Origin: Pseudomonas saponiphila
Lineage (GTDB): Bacteria; Pseudomonadota; Gammaproteobacteria; Pseudomonadales; Pseudomonadaceae
Assembly: GCF_900105185.1 (NCBI RefSeq)
Contig: NZ_FNTJ01000003.1
Span: 1-64,000, forward strand
Length of the DNA: 64,000 nt
Direction: 5' to 3'
Translations under genes and position numbers: made by a program
Shown: piece by piece, positions 37,114 through 47,448 of the stretch
Layout: every line of letters starts with the position of its first letter
Numbering within the stretch: the stretch's first letter is position 1
The notes under the pieces: model-generated
Told to the model about the DNA's origin: nothing
The model's database searches: none
What the model saw: the letters and a program-made list of their open reading frames with translations, nothing else

Positions 37114-38154
37114 TTAACCTTGTTGCTGATTACGGCCTGCCAGGTAGTCTCCCAGCGGGGAGAAGTACCTGTCTCGACAAAGCCACGCAGATAGCCAAGT
37201 GAAGAGGGCGGTGATGGCGATCATCGCCGCGGTGCGCTCTCGTGACTCACGTCGACTGCGGCTCTCGAAAGCGCGTCTCGACTCACCCGGCTTACGCGCA
37301 GAATTGCCAGCCATCAGGGCGATCATCAGTAGATAGAACAACGAGATCATGGTCGTCTTGGTGATCAGTGCCATGACAAACCAGAGTGAGGGCCCATTCG
37401 CGAGATAGGTCGCTCGGATCACCACTATCGCCATGATGATGCCCAGGCCGTACCCCGCGTACGTGCCGTAAGGTGAAGGCACTTCGAGCCAGCCCAGGAG
37501 CCACATTAGGGCGACTGACAGAAGAGGGATAAGGCTTGTGAAGGTAGCGTCCGTGTAGTCCTGATAGATGGTCAGGCGGCCCTGGTGGTGCAAGATAATC
37601 GAGGCAATAGAGACCACCGCAATGAAGACCAAGAATATCTTGAGCGCCAGCGGCATCTTCTCTGATTGGTGTCCTTCCGGAGGAAGGTTTGATGAGTAGC
37701 CGTAGTCCTGACCCTCACTGATTGCAGGTGCCTGGTATGGACTGGGTGTCGGCTGGTGGGTTTCTACAGGCTGCTCTTGTTCTGGCATTGGGGGCGCGAT
37801 CTCAGGCTCGGTCACTACAGGCTCAGGTGCCGGTTGCTTCATTGCCACCTGACGCTCAAGCGTTCCTATGCGCGACTCCATTACTTGCCGAAGGCAAATC
37901 TCGTTGAAGCACTGATCGCGCTCAAGAAGCCAGCCGCGCTGAGAGCTTTTCAGGGCCTCTGGGTCATCACTCACCGCCAACGCATTTTTGAACGCGGCGC
38001 TGAGTTGTTCGTCCAGGCGGCTGAGAGTCTCGATTTGGCAAATCGTATCTTCCTGAAAGGTTGATGCTTTTGAGCAATCAAAGCTGGCTGCCTGGAGATG
38101 GCCGCACAGAGCTACAAGGCCTGCCAGAGCAATTGAGTAACAGAATCTGGACAT
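37114..38154 (-). CDS. LprI/DUF1311-like N-terminal domain fused to a membrane domain
   Basis: 346 residues from MSRFCYSIALAGLVALCG. A signal-like segment is followed by a cysteine-rich domain (FDCSKAS, DTICQIETLSRLDEQLS, QCFNEICLRQ) that matches the DUF1311/LprI lysozyme-inhibitor family. A proline-rich linker then leads to about five membrane spans (IFLVFIAVVSIASIIL onwards). The fusion suggests an envelope protein. The ter operon terminator lies just upstream, so this is a separate unit. Confidence 0.65.
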   Translation of the reverse strand: MSRFCYSIALAGLVALCGHLQAASFDCSKASTFQEDTICQIETLSRLDEQLSAAFKNALAVSDDPEALKSSQRGWLLERDQCFNEICLRQVMESRIGTLERQVAMKQPAPEPVVTEPEIAPPMPEQEQPVETHQPTPSPYQAPAISEGQDYGYSSNLPPEGHQSEKMPLALKIFLVFIAVVSIASIILHHQGRLTIYQDYTDATFTSLIPLLSVALMWLLGWLEVPSPYGTYAGYGLGIIMAIVVIRATYLANGPSLWFVMALITKTTMISLFYLLMIALMAGNSARKPGESRRAFESRSRRESRERTAAMIAITALFTWLSAWLCRDRYFSPLGDYLAGRNQQQG

Positions 38155-38165
38155 TGCGTACTCCC

Positions 38166-38199
38166 AAAAAAAACTCCCCCGGTGTGGGGGAGTTTTTTG
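38166..38199 (-). terminator. Terminator at the end of the ter operon
   Basis: AACTCCCCC-GGTG-GGGGGAGTT with A-run and T-run on either side, immediately after terE. Confidence 0.9.
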
Positions 38200-38211
38200 T
38201 ACTTCAGGCAA

Positions 38212-38790
38212 TTAGCCGAGGTTCACACCGTAGGACGAAGCCAGTGGGCCGAGGCCGCCAGCAAAGCCCTGACCAATGGCCTTGAACTTCCACTCATCAC
38301 CGTTGCGATACAGCTCACCGAAGACCATCGCGGTTTCCAGAGCGGAATCTTCGGACAGGTCGAAGCGAGCCAGTTCCTTGCCGTCAGCCTTGTTCAGGAC
38401 GCGGATGGCAGCGTTGGATACTTGGCCGAAGGACTGCTTGCGAGCTTCTGCTTCGTGGATGGTCACGGCGAAGACCAGGCGCTTAACGTCAGCAGCGAGG
38501 CCGGAGAGCTTCACGTTGACCTGCTCGTCGTCACCGTCGCCGGCACCCGAGCGGTTGTCACCCATGTGCTCGACGTTGCCGCACGGGGACTTCTTGTTGT
38601 TGTAGAAGATGAAGGAGCCGTCGTTCAGTACCTTGCCGCTTTCGCCGACTACGAACACGGAAGCGTCCAGGTCGAACTCAGCGCCATCGGTGGAGCGGGC
38701 ATCCCACGCCAGGCCAACGACCACTTCGGTCAGGCCAGGGGCTTCTTTGGACAGACTTACGTTACCGCCTTTGCTCAGACTTACTGCCAT
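38212..38790 (-). CDS. terE: TerE, TerD-family stress protein
   Basis: 192 residues starting [18 protein letters not shown], with [19 protein letters not shown] and the Ca-binding [13 protein letters not shown] motif. The ending [20 protein letters not shown] is closer to TerE than to TerD. TerD-family proteins bind calcium and take part in tellurite resistance, phage inhibition and colicin tolerance. Last gene of terZABCDE. Confidence 0.92.
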   Translation of the reverse strand: MAVSLSKGGNVSLSKEAPGLTEVVVGLAWDARSTDGAEFDLDASVFVVGESGKVLNDGSFIFYNNKKSPCGNVEHMGDNRSGAGDGDDEQVNVKLSGLAADVKRLVFAVTIHEAEARKQSFGQVSNAAIRVLNKADGKELARFDLSEDSALETAMVFGELYRNGDEWKFKAIGQGFAGGLGPLASSYGVNLG

Positions 38791-38820
38791 TGTTGTTGCT
38801 CCTTGTTGAGTACGGTTGTG

Positions 38821-39396
38821 TTACAGGTTCAGGCCATAGCGAGCGCACATGGCTTTCAGGCCGCCGGCATAACCTTGGCCAACGGCACGGAACTTCCACT
38901 CGCCGCCATGACGGTACAGCTCGGCGAACTCCATGGCGGTCTCGGTTGCATAGTCCTCAGCGAGGTCGAAGCGAACCAGTTCGGCACCGCCTTGCTGATT
39001 CACGACGCGGATGAACGCGCCGCCTACCTGGCCGAAGTTCTGACGACGGGCATCAGCGTCATGGATAGTAACGGTGAAAACGATCTTCTCAACATGAGCC
39101 GGAACCTTCGGAAGGTTGATCACCAGGCTTTCGTCGTCACCATCACCAGCACCGGTACGGTTGTCGCCGGTATGGATCACCGACTTACAGACCGATTCTT
39201 TCTGGTTGTAGAAGATGAAATCGGATTCAGCGGTAACCTTGCCGTTCGCGCCGAGCATGAATGCACTGGCGTCGAGGTCGAACTCCGCACCATCAGTGGC
39301 GCGCGGGTCCCAGCCAAGGCCGACCATGATCTCTACGAGGCCAGGGGCAACTTTATCAAGCGACAGGTTGCCGCCTTTTTGCAGGGAAAGTGCCAT
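38821..39396 (-). CDS. terD: TerD, calcium-binding stress protein
   Basis: 191 residues with the TerD fold motifs [19 protein letters not shown] and [14 protein letters not shown]. The ending [19 protein letters not shown] fits TerD. It sits between terC and terE, as in classical ter operons. TerD is thought to work with membrane TerC. Confidence 0.93.
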   Translation of the reverse strand: MALSLQKGGNLSLDKVAPGLVEIMVGLGWDPRATDGAEFDLDASAFMLGANGKVTAESDFIFYNQKESVCKSVIHTGDNRTGAGDGDDESLVINLPKVPAHVEKIVFTVTIHDADARRQNFGQVGGAFIRVVNQQGGAELVRFDLAEDYATETAMEFAELYRHGGEWKFRAVGQGYAGGLKAMCARYGLNL

Positions 39397-39426
39397 AGAA
39401 ACAACTCCTTTACATGGCTGTTGTGA

Positions 39427-40467
39427 TTAAGCGTTTTCTTTCGCTTCTTCTTCGCGCTCTGGGAACAGAACGCTTGCAACGATACCGATCGCCAGTACAC
39501 CCATGACAATTGCGAGACTGGTATTCGGATCAATGCTGTAACCGTGGTGCCAGATGTGATTGGTTGCGTTCAGCGCCAGCTTGCCAGCGATGAAGAACAG
39601 CAGGGCGATCACAGCCTTCTCCAGGTGCACCAGATAGCGCTTCAGAGCTTCCAGCACGAAGTACATGGTACGCAGGCCGAGGATCGCAAACAGCATGGCG
39701 CTGTAAACAATCAGCGGTTCCTTACTGACGGCAATGATTGCCGGTACCGAGTCGAAGGCGAACAGTACGTCCGAGATCTCAACGACGCAGACACAAAGGA
39801 ACAGCGGGGTAGAGAACCAGAAACCCTTCTGAACCAGGGTCATGCCCTTGTTCTCAGGCTTCTGAAGCTCAACCTGAAGCTGGTTGCGGTTCACGAAGAA
39901 GTTGTGTCCGTAGAGCTTCGGCCATACCGGGAACAGCTTGCTGGCGAAACGGTAGGCAATGTGCTGCGAGTAGTCTTCTTCTTCGTCTTCATCATCGCCA
40001 GAGCGAAGCATCATGACCGCAGTCCAGGCGACGATTGCCGCGAAGACAATCTCGACCCACGGACCGAAAGCAAGCAGCCCGGTACCGATGGCCACAAAGA
40101 TCCCACGGAAGACAATTGCGCCGATGATGCCCCAGTACAGGACACGATGACGCAAGCCGTCAGGGATCTTGAACCAGGCGAAGATTGCCATAAACACGAA
40201 CAGGTTATCGACGGACAGCACTTTCTCAAGGGCATAGCCAGTGACGAACAGGCTCGCGACTGCCGGCCCGTGAGTCATGTAGAGATAACCGGCAAAGACC
40301 ATCGAAATGGCAACCCAGAAGATCGACCACATCGAGGCGTTGGCAAGAGTGACGGGCTTGTCCTTGTTGTGCGTCAGCAGGTCGATCGCAAGAGCGATCA
40401 CAGCCAGGCCGATGAATACCGCAAGGGTCGCCGGCGGAAAGCCGATAGCGGTGCTAGTTGTTTCCAT
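39427..40467 (-). CDS. terC: TerC, integral membrane tellurite-resistance protein
   Basis: 346 residues with about nine membrane spans. Conserved acidic residues lie in the membrane (GYALEKVLSVDNLFVF and VEISDVLFAFDSVPAI), as in all TerC proteins. TerC is the membrane core of the ter system; some relatives act in metal (Mn) export. Confidence 0.95.
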   Translation of the reverse strand: METTSTAIGFPPATLAVFIGLAVIALAIDLLTHNKDKPVTLANASMWSIFWVAISMVFAGYLYMTHGPAVASLFVTGYALEKVLSVDNLFVFMAIFAWFKIPDGLRHRVLYWGIIGAIVFRGIFVAIGTGLLAFGPWVEIVFAAIVAWTAVMMLRSGDDEDEEEDYSQHIAYRFASKLFPVWPKLYGHNFFVNRNQLQVELQKPENKGMTLVQKGFWFSTPLFLCVCVVEISDVLFAFDSVPAIIAVSKEPLIVYSAMLFAILGLRTMYFVLEALKRYLVHLEKAVIALLFFIAGKLALNATNHIWHHGYSIDPNTSLAIVMGVLAIGIVASVLFPEREEEAKENA

Positions 40468-40476
40468 GATGAGTCC

Positions 40477-40926
40477 TTAAAGTCCAAAGTCAGCGGGGTT
40501 AAGACCCAGCTCTACACAGATGCCGCGGCAGACAGTTTTCTCGCTTTCGTCGAACTGTCCATCAGAGCTACCAATGGCGCAGCAAACCCGCACAAGCAGG
40601 CGAGCGGCGTCAGGCTTGTTACGGATCTTGCCTACAGCACGGAGCGCTTCAGCCTTGCCAATCTCGGCGTCGAACTCGAACTTCTGGCAGAAGCCATTGA
40701 AGGAAGTGATTACGTCCTTCAGATCGAAGACCTTGAGCTCATCCGAGTTTTGAATGAACCCGGCCATGCGCTGCTTTTCGATTGCGCTGATGTTCCCGTC
40801 AGCAGCAGAGACCAGAGCACAACCGGCAACCAAAGCATCCATGAAGTCACGGTTCTTAAACTTAGTGACCTCAAGGGCGAGCTTGGAGCGGGCCGATTCG
40901 ACGTTGTTTTTCAGCCAATCGAGCAT
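40477..40926 (-). CDS. terB: TerB, cytoplasmic tellurite-resistance protein
   Basis: 149 residues, all-helical, with the TerB signature KNRDFMDALVAGCALVSAADGNISAIEKQRM. TerB binds metal through conserved acidic residues and contacts TerC at the membrane. It lies nine bases before terC. Confidence 0.95.
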   Translation of the reverse strand: MLDWLKNNVESARSKLALEVTKFKNRDFMDALVAGCALVSAADGNISAIEKQRMAGFIQNSDELKVFDLKDVITSFNGFCQKFEFDAEIGKAEALRAVGKIRNKPDAARLLVRVCCAIGSSDGQFDESEKTVCRGICVELGLNPADFGL

Positions 40927-40977
40927 GTTTCTTCCTCATCATCCGAAAGGGGATGAGCTCCCCTTTCAGCAGTTCAG

Positions 40978-42209
<1,232 letters not shown>

Positions 42210-42210
<1 letters not shown>

Positions 42211-42797
42211 TACGCAATCAACCGGCGAGCGTCAGAGGCCATTTCCTGGACAGTGAAGCCAGAAGCCACATTGCCGAGGGCGGTCAGCTGCCAATCGCCA
42301 CCATTGCGCGACAGGTAAGCCATCAGGACGCCGGTGTGGCTGCCTTTCTGGCTCAGATTGAAGCGGGCAAGCTCGGTGTTGTTCGAGCGATTCATCAGGC
42401 GGCAGTAAGCGTTCTCTACTTTGTCGAACGTCTGCCCAGTGAAACTGTTGACCGTGAACATCAGGTACTGAACGCCGGCCGGGAGACGGCTCAGATCCAC
42501 ATGGATCGTCTCGTCGTCACCGGAGCCTTCACCAGTGCGGTTGTCGCCGCTGTGCTTGATGGAGCCATCCTTAGAGGCCAGCTGGCGGAACCACACAACG
42601 TCGATCGGGTCTTTGTTGCCATCCAGCAGCAGGCAGGAAGCATCCAGGTCGATCTCACCGCCACCGCCCAGCAGTTTGCCCAGAAGCCCCTTGCTTTTCA
42701 CTGGGTCCCAACCCAGTCCCATGCTGACTTGTGTCAGAGAAGAACCAGCGGTTTTGGCCAGCGAGATCGACTGATTTTTGGTCAGAGTAAGTGCCAT
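42210..42797 (-). CDS. terZ: TerZ, TerD-family protein
   Basis: 195 residues from MALTLTKNQSISLAKTAG. GLGWDPVKSKGLLGKLLGGG followed by EIDLDASC and GDNRTGEGSGDDE are TerZ features (the glycine-rich insert is typical). The upstream extension to 42875 overlaps the HAD gene and is rejected. Confidence 0.92.
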
Positions 42798-42862
42798 CTT
42801 TATTGCTCTCCATTGCGTGGGACGATGCAAGTGCCGCTTTCCCCACATAAAAGCAGCGGTAT

Positions 42863-43474
42863 TCAGTGAAACCACCTGTAATAAGGCTCGTCTGCGGCTT
42901 CAAGCAATTGCTTGTCGCCGGCAGAGTCTCCCCAAGCCCGAATATGGAAACTCTTCAGGTCACCATAAGCCGAAATTAGACGCGATACTTTCTCACTTTG
43001 CCGGCAATTCTGCCCGTCAATTAAGCCCGTCAGAATTCCATTACTCACTTCCAGGCGGGTTGCAATTAACTCAACCCCAAGTCTTCGTGCAAATGGCCGA
43101 AGGATAATCTCTGGTGAGGCAGAACACAGGGTGACAGTTGCCCCCGCGTTCACCTGTTCGCTAACACCAGCGCAAGCCTTGCTGCGCATGAGAGTCGGCC
43201 AAGATTTCTCGCAAAAATCCTCAGCAAGCTGAGCCAGGCTATCGGCCGAAATGCCGCATAGAAAGGTATTGATCAGCCGCTGCTTCAATTCATCCCGACT
43301 TGAAATACCTAGTAAAAACTTCAGCGAAGGCAATGTCATTCGCAGCAGCCCAATTGCATAAGTGCGGATGCCAAATTCCCTCCTGAGAAACAGCGTAAAG
43401 CTATCTCTGTAGGTCAGTGTCCCATCGAAATCGAACACCGATAGAACCGGCTTATTGGGCTGCTGATACTGCAT
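42863..43474 (-). CDS. HAD-family phosphatase (SerB-like) of the ter block
   Basis: 203 residues. Motif I VFDFDGTLTYRDS, motif II TLCSASPEI, and WGDSAGDKQLLE as the acidic motif IV, all typical of HAD-IB phosphatases. In ter loci such enzymes accompany a set of genes proposed, from comparative genomics by Aravind and colleagues, to make a nucleoside-like metabolite. The gene overlaps the CitE-like gene by one base. Confidence 0.85.
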   Translation of the reverse strand: MQYQQPNKPVLSVFDFDGTLTYRDSFTLFLRREFGIRTYAIGLLRMTLPSLKFLLGISSRDELKQRLINTFLCGISADSLAQLAEDFCEKSWPTLMRSKACAGVSEQVNAGATVTLCSASPEIILRPFARRLGVELIATRLEVSNGILTGLIDGQNCRQSEKVSRLISAYGDLKSFHIRAWGDSAGDKQLLEAADEPYYRWFH

Positions 43475-44427
43475 TAGCCAGCTGCCTCGATCAGAGTCAG
43501 GGGTGCGCCCGAGAGATTGGCAGTCTTATCCGTCCGGAGCCCATGCCAGCGGGCACGCTCAACGATATTTTCTGCCCACTTCAGATGAGTCGCTGGCTCG
43601 CACATCGCCCCGTTGAACTGGAAGACGGCAGGCGCAGCATCGCTGAGGATCGCCTTCGCGCTGTTCAAGTCATCAATGCTGACTTGCAGGGCGCGATGGA
43701 TGATGGCTACTTGGCTCGGATGAATGGCGGTCTTGCCTACCAAGCCGTGTGCCATATCCAGGTCGAGTTCCGCCTTGAGCAGGTCCTGGGAGTGAATCTG
43801 CTCGAACACCGGGGCGGTGAGCGCGAAGCCGGCTGCCCCCATAACACCAGCCAGCATGGGAATGACATAACCCATCGGGGTCTGGTAGAGGGTGGTGGAC
43901 TGCGGCCGGCGCAGGCCAAGGCAACCCATCAGATCGTTCCCGCCAATGCGGAGAGCGATGACGCGATCAGCAATGGTTTCCAGAAGCGCATTTCGGAGTT
44001 CTACCATTGCGGTTGGGTCAAACACCTCCTTGGTTTCCAAGGTAGGCATCAGATACAGATCGGTGCCTTCGACCGACTTTGCCCATGCGTCAATGTTGTT
44101 GAGGTTCAATTTCGGCATGACGTAGCCATCTGCATGGCGCATGAGCGGCCAGGCGGAGAGCTTCGCAGCCATATCAGCATTCCGAGGGCGGACGAACATC
44201 ATCGGACCATCCTCTGGACGCCCGCCGCGGCGGTCAATATCCATCAGGAGCGTTCCGAGGTTCGCCAGAGCTACATCCAGGTCGATCTCAGATACGGCAT
44301 CTTCCAGGCAGACAACCAGTGAGCGCAGGCCTTGCAGCTTTTCACCCATCACCACGCTGAGCAGGTCGGTGCGAGTAGCGGGCATGTACAGGGTGGCACC
44401 CAGTGCAAATGGGGATACCTTCTTCAT
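43474..44427 (-). CDS. CitE/HpcH-like aldolase-lyase of the ter block
   Basis: 317 residues, TIM-barrel of the HpcH/HpaI-CitE family: GATLYMPATRTDL at the start, LVVCLEDAVSEID for the conserved acidic metal site, and PTLETKEVFDP. Probably makes or breaks a C-C bond in the metabolite pathway of this block. It overlaps both neighbours by one base. Confidence 0.85.
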   Translation of the reverse strand: MKKVSPFALGATLYMPATRTDLLSVVMGEKLQGLRSLVVCLEDAVSEIDLDVALANLGTLLMDIDRRGGRPEDGPMMFVRPRNADMAAKLSAWPLMRHADGYVMPKLNLNNIDAWAKSVEGTDLYLMPTLETKEVFDPTAMVELRNALLETIADRVIALRIGGNDLMGCLGLRRPQSTTLYQTPMGYVIPMLAGVMGAAGFALTAPVFEQIHSQDLLKAELDLDMAHGLVGKTAIHPSQVAIIHRALQVSIDDLNSAKAILSDAAPAVFQFNGAMCEPATHLKWAENIVERARWHGLRTDKTANLSGAPLTLIEAAG

Positions 44428-45506
44428 CAGTTCACCTTCCTTATGATCGTCACTGCCCGGTAAGGCCCAAGCTGTTCACCGGCTTCTTCGACCGCGATCC
44501 CCGCGTTTTCCGTCAGGTGCATCAGCAGTTGAACGTCTTCATCATCTCGGCTCCGGACCAGTACATGGTCAGGAACGCGACGGAGGACGGCTCGCGTAGC
44601 TTCAGCGATGCCCGGCTTTACGCGATTGAGGTTCGTGATGCCATGGTTGGCAGCCAGGCCATTAACGACGCCTAGCGCACTGGCTTGGAGTGCTTGAGCT
44701 TGCTCGGCAGTCCACGGCATCGATACGGGAGCGCTCTCTACCTTCTCGGTCAGCGCATGGATGTCATCAACGAAGCCGCGGGTGACATCGCAATCTTTCA
44801 GGTGCTCATAGACCACACACCCATGAAGGCCACCGTCCTGTGGCCAGATCGAACGCGACACCAGACCTGAGACAGTCGCCCCCAGGATGCCAGACGGAAT
44901 AATCCAGTCTTCAGCAGATGCCGACAGCCAGGCCTTACCGCAAGGATCAGCCAGCACAACGAGGCGTGGATCGGCAGGGAAACGGGCGTCACCCGCGAGG
45001 CTGCGGCGAATTTCGCCAGAGATAGCTCCCTTCCCGGTCCACCCGTCTACGAAGACGATGTTCTCGGCACCATGCTTCTTGATGACCGCTTCGAGGGCTA
45101 CCGTGTCGATGCCACGGTCCCGAATGATGCTCAACCCATAGTGAGAGGCATCGCGGCCCAGATCATTGAGGCAGCGCTTCAGAAGCACGCCCAGCGGGAG
45201 GCCAGCACGCACAAAGGAGACCAGTGCAATCGTGGGCCCGGTGTATAGCGCGTTCAGCGCCATAGCGAGGGATACCACATCGGTCGCCATTCTCTGCCCA
45301 TTCTGGGCAAGGGCTCGGGCATAGAGGTCCATGTGAGTCTGCGTAGGGGCAGACTCAGTGCTGATCATTTCCGAGTAGTGGCGCTGATTGGTCTGGATCA
45401 GGCGTTCCTTTTCCTCAACCGGCGTTGCGTCGATCTGCATCGGACGCAGCAGAAAGTGAACGTCAGACGGGTGATAGGAGCCGGAACCCACAGTTGCGAA
45501 TTCAAT
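44427..45506 (-). CDS. StiP-like protein with C-terminal PELOTA-like domain
   Basis: 359 residues from MIEFATVGSGSYHPSD. The main part has a phosphoribosyltransferase-like core (LVSFVRAGLPLGVLLKR and FVDGWTGKGAIS) as in the proteins annotated StiP. The C-terminal part from about residue 275 (RVKPGIAEATRAVLRRVPDHVLV) is like the small PELOTA RNA-binding domain found in ter loci. It could be a base- or nucleotide-modifying enzyme; the cysteine-protease label given to StiP is not evident here. Confidence 0.75.
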   Translation of the reverse strand: MEFATVGSGSYHPSDVHFLLRPMQIDATPVEEKERLIQTNQRHYSEMISTESAPTQTHMDLYARALAQNGQRMATDVVSLAMALNALYTGPTIALVSFVRAGLPLGVLLKRCLNDLGRDASHYGLSIIRDRGIDTVALEAVIKKHGAENIVFVDGWTGKGAISGEIRRSLAGDARFPADPRLVVLADPCGKAWLSASAEDWIIPSGILGATVSGLVSRSIWPQDGGLHGCVVYEHLKDCDVTRGFVDDIHALTEKVESAPVSMPWTAEQAQALQASALGVVNGLAANHGITNLNRVKPGIAEATRAVLRRVPDHVLVRSRDDEDVQLLMHLTENAGIAVEEAGEQLGPYRAVTIIRKVN

Positions 45507-46260
45507 CATGGATAAGCGCCTCCACAACTCGGCTTGCAAGCTGGCCAACACGCGGCGTTGCCCACCAGTGGCATTCGGTCATGAAACCAAGATCAGAAAC
45601 GGAGTCACCGAAGCCCAGTCGAGGGCGTTCACCGTTGATCTTCAGATCACGGGAAATCCACTCTTGAACTGCGCGTTGCTTTTGCAGGGCATGGGGAAGG
45701 AAGGCCAGGTTGTTGCCGTTGCCATGGACATAGAAATCTTCCAGGAGCCCGCGGGACTTAACGACCCCTAGTACCTCAGTAAGCACTGCATCGTCATCGC
45801 CATTGCGCTTGGTCACTACGTAGTGCTCAAGGCCTGCTTCCTCAACCACCCAGCCACGCAGTGAATGGCCCAGATCGGTACCAATCTGCAAGGTGGTGTC
45901 GCTGAGCCCTTGCAGGCGACCTTGGATGTGCGCGAGGTCGCTCTCCATCTGGGCGTGCCACTGCTCGTCCAGCTGGTTATCTGGAGTAAGGATCACCCCA
46001 CCATGAGAACAGATGGCACCTTGTGTAAATGGCAGCTTGACGCGGCTGTAGGCCTCAACGCTACGGGCTGTTACAGGAACAACATCAGCGCTGGCGATCA
46101 GCCACTCAACGAATTGCTTCTGCACCGAACTCATGTAGCCGTTGGGGTTGCCATCAACGTCCAGAGTTGCCGGGAAACGCTCTCCCTGGCCCATCTTCCG
46201 GGCGGTTTGGAAAAGGGTATCGTCCAGGTCGACGAAAATGAGCGGTTTGTTATTGGCCAT
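45502..46260 (-). CDS. Cof-type HAD hydrolase of the ter block
   Basis: 252 residues from MANNKPLIFVDLDDTLFQTA. Motif I FVDLDDTLF and the late motif LGFGDSVSDLGFM define a Cof/sucrose-phosphatase type HAD enzyme. It overlaps the StiP-like gene by 5 bases and the phosphoribosyltransferase gene by 11. It is the second phosphatase in the block. Confidence 0.85.
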   Translation of the reverse strand: MANNKPLIFVDLDDTLFQTARKMGQGERFPATLDVDGNPNGYMSSVQKQFVEWLIASADVVPVTARSVEAYSRVKLPFTQGAICSHGGVILTPDNQLDEQWHAQMESDLAHIQGRLQGLSDTTLQIGTDLGHSLRGWVVEEAGLEHYVVTKRNGDDDAVLTEVLGVVKSRGLLEDFYVHGNGNNLAFLPHALQKQRAVQEWISRDLKINGERPRLGFGDSVSDLGFMTECHWWATPRVGQLASRVVEALIHD

Positions 46261-47380
46261 CAGAAATAACCTCGGCTTGGAGTGTCTCAACAAGTCGCGG
46301 ATCGACTGATTGCACAGGGGTTTCGCAGCAAATGATCACCCTGTCGTACTGACCGGGTGCCACGTTGTAAATGAAGTTCGGAATGCCCAGCCCATAGTTG
46401 TCGGAGAACGACAGCGCATGGCCAATGGCGTGCCCCAGGGCAATAGGGGAACGGGTTGTGGAACCGAAGTGAACCTGTGCACCTTGCTTCTCAAGGCGCT
46501 CTGCCAGCAGGAATGGCCGCCAGACGTATTCACTGGTGCCGATCACTAGGATGCGTTCACCGGACGCTGCACGAAAATCAGGCGCGAGGGTGTCCATGTG
46601 CTGGGTAACACCAAGACGGCCCCAGTCTGTTGATGGGACCAGCGGCCATTCCCCGGCTGCAACCGTCCCAACCTCGGGCATCTCCGGCATTGGTGCTTCC
46701 GGATCTTCGTCGAACTGGAACGAGCCCGACATCAGGGACACCGATTCGGCATGAGAGCCGATACGGCGAGCTACAGCGCCCTCGGACCAGTCCGTCAGGG
46801 TGACGGTTACCACTCGCTCTACCTGAGAGAGCCCCGCCTCCTGAAGTGCCGAGAGCAAGTTGATGAAGGTGTTGCCAGTTGAGGCTTCATCATCGACCAG
46901 AACGACAGACCGGGCTGACATCAGCAACTCACGCTGCTCGGGATCGATCGGCATGTGGAGCAGGTGAGCACTCGCATGGCTGTGCTCTTCTTCGAATCGA
47001 GCGAACAGCTCAGTCCCTACCGGATGGCGGGTGCTGACCCAATACAGAGTGTCATCTCGACCTTTGGAATATGCGCGATGAACACCTGCACCAAGGCCAA
47101 CGGCAGTTTCTGCCATGCCGATAAACAGAACAGGGCCAGGGAGGTCAGATGGGATCTTCTTCGCCAGCGATTCGAAGCTCGATTGCATTACCGAAGGCGC
47201 GACCGGGATATGGCGGCCAAGCACTTTGGACACGAATAGAAAGGCACGCTTTGGATTGCGGCGCTCAGCGAAACCGAACAGGGCTTCAGGCGAAGCATCT
47301 GCGGCGGTGACTCGCACAGAGAGCCGGCCTCTCAAAAGGTCGGCGCTTAGCACTCGTGCGTTGTGGGAAACTTCATTCAT
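46250..47380 (-). CDS. Phosphoribosyltransferase with C-terminal TRSP-type domain
   Basis: 376 residues from MNEVSHNARVLSADLL. The PRPP-binding loop is VVLVDDEASTGNTF. The C-terminal third contains SSTDWGRLGV-like PSTDWGRLGVTQ and GTSEYVWRPFLLAERLE, as in the TRSP domain that pairs with this enzyme type in ter loci. It probably attaches ribose-5-phosphate to a base-like acceptor. Confidence 0.83.
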   Translation of the reverse strand: MNEVSHNARVLSADLLRGRLSVRVTAADASPEALFGFAERRNPKRAFLFVSKVLGRHIPVAPSVMQSSFESLAKKIPSDLPGPVLFIGMAETAVGLGAGVHRAYSKGRDDTLYWVSTRHPVGTELFARFEEEHSHASAHLLHMPIDPEQRELLMSARSVVLVDDEASTGNTFINLLSALQEAGLSQVERVVTVTLTDWSEGAVARRIGSHAESVSLMSGSFQFDEDPEAPMPEMPEVGTVAAGEWPLVPSTDWGRLGVTQHMDTLAPDFRAASGERILVIGTSEYVWRPFLLAERLEKQGAQVHFGSTTRSPIALGHAIGHALSFSDNYGLGIPNFIYNVAPGQYDRVIICCETPVQSVDPRLVETLQAEVISDGQ

Positions 47381-47448
47381 ACAGCAGACATCCAAAATGG
47401 GTGTTCAATGAACGTAACGGCGGCCAATCTCAATTCAAGGGAGGCTAC

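Noticed and set aside
38182..39426. 414-codon plus-strand frame
   Set aside because: Antisense to terD and terE, which are certain.
39544..40956. 470-codon plus-strand frame
   Set aside because: Antisense to terC and terB.
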